From contig OY998180.1 in the NCBI GenBank assembly GCA_963921935.1, positions 211,908,744 to 211,972,743 on the forward strand: a stretch of 64,000 nt of DNA, written 5' to 3'. The stretch is from Galeruca laticollis (Eukaryota > Arthropoda > Insecta > Coleoptera > Chrysomelidae). Under the pieces are notes generated by a model. That model saw nothing but the letters and a program-made list of their open reading frames with translations, did not search any database and was not told the DNA's origin. Position 1 is the stretch's first letter. Each line of letters opens with the position of its first letter. Position numbers and translations under genes: made by a program. This document shows, one piece after another, positions 55,720 through 64,000 of the stretch.

Positions 55720-56500
55720 TGTTACTTCTTCTTCACATTTCCTTCCACCGTTTTAAGTACCGGATAGGGTTTCCGGTTCCTCTTTACTCATCGAGTATGC
55801 TGCTTTATGTCCTACTTCTTTATATGAATCCATCCTATTTTAATTACCTTTTCCGTCTTCATCTCTCCGTTCCGCTTTTATTCTCGTCTAGTAGTTTTTT
55901 GAAGAATTTTCCTTTTTCGTAATTTCTCGGATTTGCTCAAATTCTTTCTGCGTTTCAGATGATTTATCGGTTACCTTCCTTTCCCCCCTACTTCTTAGAA
56001 TTTCTCGTAATTATCTTCTTCTTGTTCGAAGTTTTTCCTGTCATATACATATCCATTTATTATTAGTTTCATTTCTCATGTATGCATTTTTCCGATTTTA
56101 TGTATGGTATTGCGCTTTCCTATTGTTCTAGGTCTGTTCAGAATAGTCTTCATTTATTCAGATATTGCTGCATCTTGTGAATCTCATTATTTCCACTTTT
56201 TTGTCCCATTTTATTGGCTTGATTAGTACTAGTCTGTTTCTAATTCTTTGAAAGGATCCCATTTTCCTCACCTCCCCGGCATTAACACTTAGTTCTACCT
56301 TTATTCCTGCTTTTTACAATATACTTTGATTTGGTCTGTGTACCTATACATCTTCTTTGTCCTCCATCCCTTGAATTATTATGTTACTCATTTTCACCTC
56401 TTTTTCCTAACATTTCTATTAATTCTTTTTGTATTTTCATTTGCTGATTGATTTCTTGATTCTCTTCTCTCAGTTTCCCACTCTCTTTAAAGCTGTTTTC
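55720..56500 (-). pseudogene. Retroelement ORF1-like relic (coiled coil plus RRM-like)
   Basis: On the minus strand from 56500 the sequence encodes ESGKLREENQEINQQMKIQK followed by ELIEMLGKR, a coiled coil. Then come, in changing frames, SVNAGEVRKMGSFQRIRNRL, VLIKPIKWDKK and EIMR, and a Lys/Glu-rich end. This looks like the ORF1 of an RTE/CR1-type element (coiled coil, then an RRM-like part with R-x-G). It is highly decayed, and its coding-strand purine bias explains the pyrimidine-rich look of the plus strand. Confidence 0.4.
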
Positions 56501-56720
56501 AATTAAGCCAATTCCTAATAATTTTAGAAGTAATTTGATTTGTTTGAATGGATTGTTTATGTAAAATGTAAATTTTGAATATAATTAGAATTAAACTTTT
56601 TAACAATAAATGAAAAGAAAAGACTTTTCCAATAATTCAAAATGGATGCGACAAACTTCGAATAATCAACATTCAATTTATAAAAATATAAAATCATACT
56701 ATAGTTTGTTTCTAAATGTG
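56497..56720 (+). repeat. ~220-bp direct repeat, right copy
   Basis: This is the partner of 55490-55712, with shared islands such as ttataaaaatataaaatc, aagccaattcct and gatgcgacaaa-ttcgaa. It differs by several indels, so the duplication is old. Confidence 0.8.
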
Positions 56721-58418
56721 CCAATACTAATTTCTTCAATCAAATGTTGTTCACTAAATAAATGATTTTCTTAAGCTCTAACAAAATTATGTATCAGTTT
56801 GCTTAGAATATGGTTTATTTAAATTTAAGACAATATTCTTAGGTGACATATTTTTTCCAATATTTTCAAATCCACTTTACAGTAAACAATGACGTAGACC
56901 TTATATAAATATTCATTGGTATGATTTTGTTTGCAGAATTCATTAACTAAGCATCAGCAGTTTCTTAGAGTTTAAATAATAACATTGACAAATTAAATAA
57001 CCTTTTACCACAGCCACAGAGACATATTCGAACGAATAATGTTTAATGGATTGTAAGTTTTTAATTAACAATGCCTTCCAAATTGATTTCTCATTAATGA
57101 TGTTAATATTTTTATAACCAACACTGTTGTGGTAAATAAAAAGTATTATAGCACTGTGCATTTGATTTTGTATTTGAGAAAACCAATTTTCAGTTATTCC
57201 AGCTTTAAAAATATCGTCAAATGCTTCAGAGAAGAACACGTGGAAATGAAGCAAATATTAGGTGCTGGCTCAGGACTATACCATTGAAAAAATCGTTCTA
57301 GGGTTATCTTAGTGTAGAGTTATCCTTTCCTTTGATGTGAATAAAACGGCTCCAAATTAAGTTGAAGCTTACAGAAACAAAGCTTAAGAAAATTGTTTTG
57401 AAATGAAATTATAAAAAAATTATTTTATTTTACCTATTACGATCTTTCATTTTCATTAAATTCTTATTATCCGGTAGATAAAAACAGTCTAAGCTCAGTA
57501 ATGTAGTAAATTTACTTCGACCAACAGGATTTTTTAGGAATTTACGGGCATTTAAGTTCATCTAATTTATTGAACTTTCTCTTCTTATGCGCATTGTTTT
57601 TTCAAGATACACACCATGTTACGTTAAAACATTGATTCTGAATAACAAAAGTATCAGTCTATAGGTTTTTTAAAAATTATCTCTTAAGCTATAATAACCA
57701 TATCATCCTTGATAATTTTTCGACACTGCGTTGAACACTGAAATATCAAAATATATTGACCGTGGCCGCAATTCGGTGAGTATTCTATTGAAAAATCACC
57801 AAAATATATTAAGTGTATCTAATTTGAACATAATTCAATAATGTTAAAATAAACTCAAACTATTTTGTTTTTATTTTTCAGCTATTTGAAGTTTGAGGTC
57901 ATGTAAACGCTTTAATTAGAATTTATAAAGTTAGACAAACTAGATATTAGTACAAAACATTATCAACAATTTAGCTTTAGTTTTTATATGAAAAACATGA
58001 TATTATGAATCTCTATATTTCTATATATTGTATATTAAGAATTGTTTTTTTTCATATCCTATAATTTTCCCAAGAAACTTTTTCGGAATAGCACACCACA
58101 TTTATTTGGTATTGCCAAAATGGATAAGTAAACTGGAATCGGAGTGTAAGGGTCTAAAATCATATATTCTGAGAATTTACGCTAATACCCAAGTATTTAC
58201 CTATCAACCGAAAATACACGTATGTGTGAAGTTAAATTTAAGACATTTAAGACATAGTCCTAAAATATCTAACAGTTAAGCAGCCACTGAACTCAAATGT
58301 CATCAGTTCGAAAACAGTTTGAGAATAACTAGCAAAGTCAACGCAACTAGACAGAAATTGAGATATTGAAAATTGAACCAAAGCACCACTGTTAGAATAA
58401 TTTCGTGGTACCGCAAGC
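56721..58418. other. AT-rich intergenic DNA
   Basis: I see no coding block or repeat. The string ggccgcaattcgg near 57768 also occurs (inverted) at about 63691-63703 in the Crypton tail, but its surroundings do not match further. Confidence 0.45.
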
Positions 58419-58426
58419 GAAAGGAC

Positions 58427-58834
58427 CAGGGTTGGAAAAAACCTAAGAACTAAAGATATATATTTGGGTTTTTAGGGTTTTTAAGGGTTTTTATGGTTTT
58501 TAAGGTTTTTTAGGTTTAAAAAAATCACATTTTAAGCAAAACATTGATATTATATCTGTAATTCAACATGAATTGGTAAATCCCCGGACCTGCAGCATCC
58601 TCTAACTGTGTGTGTCTGTACCTTTAACATTTATGACTTGAATGAAATTTAAATTAGGAAGACAAGCTTTCTTTTTGGGTGGGTAATTTTAGATTTAAGT
58701 AAAAGATTGCTGTAACAGGAAGCTTTTATTCAGTATCTTAAAAGAAAATAGAGAAAAACCTAAAATGGCCATATTTTAATAAGTGGGCTTGTTAAAAAAA
58801 CCTAGGTTCAAAAAACCTGTAGTTGCCAACCCTG
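58427..58834. mobile_element. hAT MITE with exact 8-bp TSD and telomere-like interior
   Basis: The element starts cagggttggaaaaaacct and ends with agttgccaaccctg. Terminal inverted repeats begin CAGGGTTGG. The duplication gaaaggac is perfect at 58419-58426 and 58835-58842. Near its left end, about 58468-58515 is a run of diverged ttttagggtttttaagggtt-type repeats. The 408-bp element has no coding capacity. Confidence 0.92.
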
Positions 58835-58842
58835 GAAAGGAC

Positions 58843-59564
58843 CTGTAGGAACACCGCAAAGAAGAGAATTTGCAGAAATCAAAATCAGCTACTGGAACGA
58901 TTTGCAGGATTGCAACAGATGAAAATTTGAGAAGCTGAGCTCTATAGAGTAAACTAGAAAGACGAAATATTTTATTTAAACTAAATATTCAAATTATAGT
59001 TTTTTCATTTCTAATAACTATTAAAGTATGCAGCAATTTGTTGACATTTAACGGCTCAAGAAATGTTATATAAATCATAATTATACATACTCATCAGTTT
59101 TTATTCTTGACCTAACATTACTGTAACTTTGATTGTACATAAATAATACTACGTTTTAATATAAAAGAAATGAAAAAGAGCTTCTGCAAAACCAGCAAGT
59201 TCTCGACTAATAATATAAAAATGTTTATACTATAATGCTGAGAATCCGTTAATTCTTTTGTTGATAATAATTTTGTTGCACTTGCCTATAATGGTAATGT
59301 GTTATTAAGAGTAATTATGCCAAAGTTTATGAAAATATATAACTTTGTGTTTTTGAAGCCCTTTTAAAAATGTATTCTTTGTAATGTAGACATTTACATC
59401 AAGATAACTTCCAATATTATTGAAGTAAGTGACAAGAAACTCTGTATTTATTTAATATTTGTGTATCCACCTTTTATTTTTAAATAAATGATTTTTAACA
59501 GCAGTAAAATTAATTAGATTATTTAATAAGAACAATACATAAAAAGGGCCAAAATATATTGGTT
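58843..59564. other. AT-rich spacer
   Basis: The flank of the MITE (cctgtaggaacaccgcaaag, reading GPVGTPQRR) could be an eroded retroelement C-terminus. Otherwise nothing is recognised. Confidence 0.4.
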
Positions 59565-59699
59565 GAGTGTCCCAGATATGAAGACGCCCGAGTGAGAAAC
59601 AATATATGGAGCACATTGAAATCGGTATTAGGTCAAAATTGTGACATAAACATATTAGTTAGATATCTTACTGAAATAAATGTTTTAAGAACTTTGTAA
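59565..59699 (+). pseudogene. C-terminal scrap of a non-LTR ORF2 with RNase H
   Basis: The reading ECPRYEDARVRNNIWSTLKS, VLGQNCDINILVRYLTEINV and LRTL stop matches the usual end of I/R1-group ORF2 proteins. There the final CCHC motif (here only the ECP-Y part remains) is followed by an LG-------L--FL----L tail. Confidence 0.55.
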
Positions 59700-59888
59700 A
59701 GTAATATTTGTCACTAATAACCAACATGGTTGATGCGACATTAAAAATGTAATTAAAAAAAAGCGATCAACTGTGTGGTCGAATTATTCAATGATTATAA
59801 GTATGTTCAATAATAATGTAGATATTTCAAATATATCATATTTCTGAATCAAAATGGGAAATGTTACAAGACCAAGAAAGCTACGATT

Positions 59889-60254
59889 TTTACGAGAACA
59901 CAAATTCGTGATTTTTTAAATAATGCTCCCGATGAAGTAAGTTAATGATCAAGGTTGTTGTTGTTGTATTTGGGATTGCAGGAGCTTATCAAATTTGTGA
60001 AATCTGCCAAGTAACATTAGATGATATTGAATATTCGGTAACGTTATTAGATGTGAACTTAAGCAAACAAAAAATGATGTAAACAGGAGATTTGTAGTTA
60101 CTGAAGAATATATTAAATTTTACCGAATGTATATAGCCCTTCGTCCAGCATGAGCAAAGGATCGCCGCCTATTTTATGCACATTGCAATGGAAAATGTAT
60201 CAATCAGTTTGTTGGTAAACATCATTTTTATAAGGTACCTGAAACAGTAGCTAA
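59889..60254 (+). pseudogene. Crypton tyrosine recombinase, left part
   Basis: Across several frames the sequence gives FTRTQIRDFLNNAPDEV, VVVVVFGIAGAYQICEICQV, TLDDIEY, FYRMYIALRPA, HCNGKCINQFVGKHHFYKVP and ETVANLL. This matches the catalytic domain of Crypton/DUF3504 recombinases up to the segment before the His-x-x-Arg box. The first catalytic Arg (GACR--EL in relatives) is replaced here (GAYQICEI). The frame breaks off at the edge of the fold-back at 60255 and resumes at 63490. Confidence 0.65.
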
Positions 60255-60742
60255 TTTACTGTCTCGACCGTTACTTCGTGGAATCTACTCATATTACTGT
60301 TTTAAACGAGACTAACTGTTTCTGGATAATTCCACAATATATTGTAAAAATGTTAAGACATCTAACAAATTGACAATTGTTTCGATATTAAATATCGTAG
60401 TCTGAATGACAGAAGTTACATTTCATTTGATGCCTCATGTTTAATAATTATTTTTGGCTAGACCAAGAAATGACCTACGTTGTGATAGACTTAATATATG
60501 TTAATAGAAAAAAGAAGAAGTATGATATTACAAATATTAAAGCTTAGATATTATTAGCCCTATGGTAGGCATAAAATGAAATGTAACTTCTGTCATTCTG
60601 ACGATGATATTTAATATCGACACAATTGTCAATTTCTTAGATTTTTCAATACATTGTGGAATTATCTAGAAACAGTTAGTTTCATTTAAAACAGTAATAT
60701 GAGTAAATTCTGCGAAGTACGGGTCGAGACAGTAAATTTCAT
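60255..60742. mobile_element. Fold-back element with ~190-bp arms at the Crypton/Penelope junction
   Basis: The left arm starts aatttactgtctcgacc and continues through ttactcatattactgtttta-like sequence, gacaattgt-tcgatattaa and gaatgacagaagttacattt. All of it is mirrored at about 60575-60742, with a loop of about 115 bp. Differences of roughly 10-15% separate the arms. It lies exactly between the Crypton break and the start of Penelope sequence, so it may be the terminal repeat structure of that Penelope element. Confidence 0.85.
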
Positions 60743-60754
60743 TAAAAAAGAGAA

Positions 60755-62744
60755 GATTTGAACCGATTGTACCAGAAGTTACTACAAAAATGTTGCAAAA
60801 CATCACAAAACATTTGGTTTAACCAAGAATGCCTTAGAAAAGAAGTAATACCAAATTATGTAAATATAAGATGCCATACTAAAACACCTCAAGCACAAAA
60901 AGCTATAAAATGTGCTCAACGAGTATGGCTTAAAGAAGAATGTAAAAAATTGTTTAAAATAAGAGACTCCTTCGTTACAACTTCATAAAAGTTGTACATT
61001 CTGAACTCACGTTCCAACTACATCCAGTAGAATTTCACTGTTTAGATGACAAAATTAGAGAATGTATCAGCAGGATGAAGCTCAAGAAATTTAAGAAACA
61101 AGAACAAAAACTTGAACACACGAAACATAGAATTCTATAGTCTAAACATCATGAAACTGTAAGTACTTACATACCAACACACTTTGCACCACGATTTGAA
61201 AACCTTTCAGATAGTGAAATCGAATTTTTAAATAAAGGTTTAAAGTACAGCGTACCACCAAAATTTACGATTAATATTAAACAAATATTAGCTACAGAAT
61301 CAGAAATAGCTTTAAAATCTAATTCAAATAGTTTTCTTTATGAGAAGTTAAAAATGGCCAATTTAATCAAAAATATTGAACCGTCAAAGTTTAAACGTCA
61401 AACAAAAAATGACACTACAATTTTAAATTCAATCAAATAGAAAGTAGAAAATGATAACCTAAAAATTACAAAATCTGAGAAGAGGAACGCCACTGTTATA
61501 TTAAAAACTGAAGATTATAATTCAAGAATATATAACTTTATAGAATCTAACGATGTACAAATTCTTAGAGCAGACCTAACAAAAAAGTTTTCTAATAATG
61601 TAAGAGATATTGTTAATAGCTCATATTATCTTTTAAGTGATTATGGAAAGAAATCCATCGTAAATAAAAATCCCCAGTATCCACAATTATATGGAACCGT
61701 TAAATTACATAAAATAACGAAGCCAATTAGACCTGTAGTTTCTTATGTTAATACTCCTAATAATATATTAGCAAAAAACTTAACAATATACTTAATAAAT
61801 ACGGATATATATCTAAATACTCAATTAAAAACTCAATAGAACTAATCAAAAAATTAAAAACATTGAACTTACAAGATAACTCTAAACTCATTTCATTTGA
61901 TGTTCCCAATATGTTCACTAAAATTCCTCCTAAAGAATGTCTAACACTTGTAAGACAATAACTGGATGATAAAAATATTAATCCAGGAATAATATCTGAA
62001 ATACTTAATTTATTTGATGTATGTATTAATCAGAATTAATTCACTTTTGATAATAAGATATATATTCAAAATGAAGGTTTACCAATGGAAAGCCCTATAT
62101 TAGCAATTTTAGCAAACATTTTTATGAACAATTTAGAATGAAAAATCTTTGAAAGTAATATTTCAAAAAATATCTTATTTTGGTATAGATATGTAAATGA
62201 CATATTAGCTTGTTTTATAGGCAAATAACGGCAATTAGATGTACTTTTCAACCATATTAATAATTTACACCCAAAAATGAAATTTACATTAGAAGTTGAA
62301 GAAAATAGTTCAATCAATTTTCTTGATTTAAAAATTCAAAGAGTTAATAACTTGATTATTCAATTTACAGAAACCAACACACACTGTTGTAAATATTCCA
62401 AACCATTCCAATCATCTCATGTCATATAAATTTAATTCAATGATACATAGAGTATTTTCAGTTTCTATGAAGAAATGTAATTTTGATAGATAAATTAATA
62501 CGATTAAACAAATAGCAACATCCAACGGTTATCCATTACATATAATAAATAAATAAGTGGCATTACAACTAATATTTCCTGAATAAACTAAAGAAATAAA
62601 AAATTATTCTATTCTATATTTCTAATAATATAATCTCTTTAGCAACAAATACAAAAATTTCTTTTAAAATAGAAAGTAGTGTGAGTACAACATTGTTAAC
62701 TGTAAAAACAAAAATATCCCCATTAAAGAAGTCTGGTAAACAGC
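60755..62744 (+). pseudogene. Penelope-like N-terminal part and reverse transcriptase
   Basis: The N-terminal part reads NIWFNQECLRKEVIPNYVNI and VWLKEECKKLFKIRDS, then LHPVEFHCLDDKIRECISRM and the ILNKGLKYSVPPKF-type block. The reverse transcriptase has KNPQYPQLYGTVKLHK and KPIRPVVSYVNTP, SFDVPNMFTKIP (motif A), GLPMESPILAILANIFMN (motif B), ILFWYRYVNDILACF (motif C) and INFLDLKIQRVNN. Motif C is YVND, not YVDD, so one catalytic Asp is now Asn. At least ten stops or frame changes occur. The order and motifs are diagnostic of Penelope-like elements and differ from the other RTs in this window. Confidence 0.88.
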
Positions 62745-62747
62745 ATG

Positions 62748-63165
62748 TCCACGGATGGGGTATCCTATAGGTGAAAAATGTTTAAATATTAGTTTTAGTG
62801 AAAAATGTCATGCTTGTTCTGAAACCCTATATAATGAAATAAAATTAAAGTTTTTCAAAACTTGTCTCATTTTATAGCCAGTTTTATGAAAACCGTATGA
62901 ATTTGAAAATTATTTATAAAAGTTGACAGTTACTTGGCACATCGTAAACGCCACTCAGTATATTAATACATTATTTTCGAATTTATAGCAAAAATTCATA
63001 CAGTTTTCATAAAACTGGCTATAAAATGAGACGGGTTTTGAAAAACTTGAATTTTATTTCATTTTGTGGGGTTTCAGAACAAGCAAAACTTTTTATCAAG
63101 AATGATATTTTGCACTAAAACTAATATTTTAACATTTTTCACCTCTAGGATAGCCCATCCGTGAA
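62748..63165. mobile_element. Fold-back/MITE inside the Penelope element
   Basis: The left arm begins cacggatggggtatcctata and the right arm ends ctctaggatagcccatccgtg. Arms of about 165 bp match, including gccagttttatgaaaaccgt and its complement, around a spacer of about 80 bp. It separates the Penelope RT from its GIY-YIG domain. Confidence 0.9.
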
Positions 63166-63466
63166 TATAAACTTAAATATACAGAATGTAATGCTGTCTA
63201 TTTGCCTTAGAAATTTTGAAATCAGTTACAGTTACTTACGAGCATACAGATTAAAACAACCAGATAAATCCCACTACGCAAAGCATCTACTTGACACCAA
63301 ACATTCATTGACACCTAACACAGAACTAGAAGTACTACATATTTGTGATAAGAAACAAGAACTTGATTTCCTTGAAGATTTGGAAATTAGAAGACGCTTA
63401 AGAAACCAACAATATCAAGTTATCAATGAACAGATAAATCTAAGGAGTTCTCCACTTTTTAAGTGA
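63166..63466 (+). pseudogene. Penelope-like GIY-YIG domain (fragment C)
   Basis: It begins YKLKYTECNAVYLP (the GIY-YIG core, with YLP where YIG is normal) and then has LRNFEISYSYLRAYRLKQPD. SHYAKHLLDTKHSLTPNTEL follows, then ICDKKQELDFLEDLEIRRRL. The A-H-L---H and L--LE motifs fit. The domain ends at the stop at 63464-63466. The open frame is long, but the core loop has lost its second Tyr-Ile-Gly, so activity is unlikely. Confidence 0.75.
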
Positions 63467-63489
63467 TAATTGTAAAGATCATAAATGCT

Positions 63490-63640
63490 AACTCATATAC
63501 AGGTAATTCATTTCGAAGATCGTCTGCTACACTTTTAATTGAATCTGGGGGTGACTTGATGACACTAAAGAAATATCGCGATTGGAAGTCACCAACGGTC
63601 GCTGAAGAGTATGTTGATGAATCGGTATCACACATGACAT
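63490..63640 (+). pseudogene. Crypton tyrosine recombinase, right part (catalytic end)
   Basis: This reads INANSYTGNSFRRSSATLLI, ESGGDLMTLKKYRDWKSPTV and AEEYVDESVSHM, then a stop. In relatives this is the GHSFRRSSAT---DAG box (His-x-x-Arg) followed by the Trp and the nucleophilic Tyr. Here the His is Asn, while Arg, Trp and Tyr remain. It continues the fragment at 59889-60254 across about 3.2 kb of inserted Penelope and fold-back DNA. Confidence 0.8.
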
Positions 63641-64000
63641 AAATAAATAATAAAGTGTGTAGAATGTATGGCACTACTGAAATAACACCCGAATTGCGGC
63701 CAAGGTACATTAACGACAGTTGTGTCCATGCAGAGAAAAATATTTTTTCCTACGATGACTACCCAAAGTAGGCTTTTGCACACTCAAATCTAACCGCAAA
63801 GTTGATGTTTTCCGTGATCTGTCATAATTTGACATTATTTCCGCTCTAGAGCGTACTTTTCCACTCACCTGTTTTAATTTACAATAAACTAAATAAAGCT
63901 AGTAAATAAGAGGTATATTAATAGTACATTATGCACCAAGCGACTAAAGTGACCCATTTAATCCCGCGGGTGGTGTTTGATTCCTGAGGACGGAACGCAG
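63641..64000. other. Right end of window, nothing firm
   Basis: Possible 3' tail of the Crypton, then intergenic DNA. No feature recognised. Confidence 0.4.

Larger units (their letters stand above)
60755..63466 (+). mobile_element. Penelope-like retroelement (RT plus GIY-YIG), inserted in a Crypton
   Basis: N-terminal, reverse transcriptase and GIY-YIG parts follow in the normal order. A fold-back of about 420 bp is inserted between RT and GIY-YIG. The Crypton reading frame flanks the whole unit on both sides. Confidence 0.85.

Noticed and set aside
55720..56500. Polypyrimidine tract as a regulatory or structural DNA region
   Set aside because: The minus strand translates to coiled-coil and Lys/Glu-rich protein segments, so the bias is a coding remnant.
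57755..57785. Possible second Crypton tail sharing ggccgcaattcgg
   Set aside because: The match to 63690-63705 is only about 14 bases and does not extend.
63459..63710. 83-codon minus-strand open frame
   Set aside because: The plus strand of the same stretch encodes the recognisable Crypton SFRRSSAT...EEYVDES end, so the minus reading is accidental.
1..64000. CRISPR arrays, phage or bacterial operons, and defence systems
   Set aside because: No regular short direct repeats with unique spacers were seen. The genes have spliceosomal introns and the repeats are eukaryotic transposons.

Overview
The window is nuclear DNA of an arthropod, most likely an insect; a beetle is my guess, but only a guess. 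It is AT-rich and has long (TA)n microsatellites. Two host genes have several exons joined by canonical GT-AG introns. Almost everything else is decayed transposable elements of classes typical of insect genomes. I see no rRNA, tRNA, CRISPR array or bacterial-type operon.

Host genes. (1) Positions 1-5377, minus strand: two exons of a mitochondrial carnitine O-palmitoyltransferase 2 (CPT2). The splice junction joins them in frame just before the catalytic HAWGDG motif, and the gene runs off the left edge. Its 4.16-kb intron is largely filled by a dead piggyBac element. That piggyBac is interrupted by a huge fold-back whose arms are made of about 172-bp satellite-like repeats. (2) Positions 15087-22346, minus strand: a complete six-exon coding sequence for a 556-residue SV2-like major facilitator transporter. 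All five splice phases agree, and intron 3 carries a full-length hAT transposon with a perfect 8-bp target duplication.

Mobile-element landscape, left to right: piggyBac 1 plus fold-back (417-4248); a MITE (6396-6746); a pogo/jerky-type DDE transposase relic (8770-9957); a non-LTR reverse transcriptase scrap (10240-10800); a hAT-like scrap (10965-11739); a LOA/I-group retrotransposon with RNase H (about 12245-14330) inserted into the 3' tail of a Jockey element; hAT 1 (16210-19707); Penelope-like GIY-YIG pieces with inverted repeats and possible decayed hammerhead ribozymes (23213-25273); hAT 2 (27531-31114); a MITE (31224-31650); piggyBac 2 (about 31918-36550) split by hAT 3 (33032-35484) with an 8-bp target duplication; a fragment of a CXC-type multicopy family (39820-40760); a nearly complete Jockey-clade element (41579-47238) bracketed by 236-bp direct repeats; a Crypton scrap; a second LOA/I-group element with an internal deletion (48067-50215); a CR1/Daphne-like non-LTR relic (51869-55412); an ORF1 relic between about 220-bp direct repeats (55490-56720); a hAT MITE with an exact 8-bp duplication (58427-58834); and a Crypton tyrosine recombinase (59889-60254 and 63490-63640) split by a Penelope-like element that is itself invaded by a fold-back.

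No element I read has an undamaged transposase or reverse transcriptase. The closest are the Jockey element (one stop codon in ORF1 and one frameshift in ORF2), hAT 3 (one frameshift and one stop) and piggyBac 2 (a frame break at its start, one stop, one insertion and one frameshift). The most unusual structures are the satellite-armed fold-back around a piggyBac core, the duplicated 5' end of the Jockey element beside an unduplicated TATA box, the mirror-image repeats around a Penelope GIY-YIG domain, and the Crypton/Penelope/fold-back nest.
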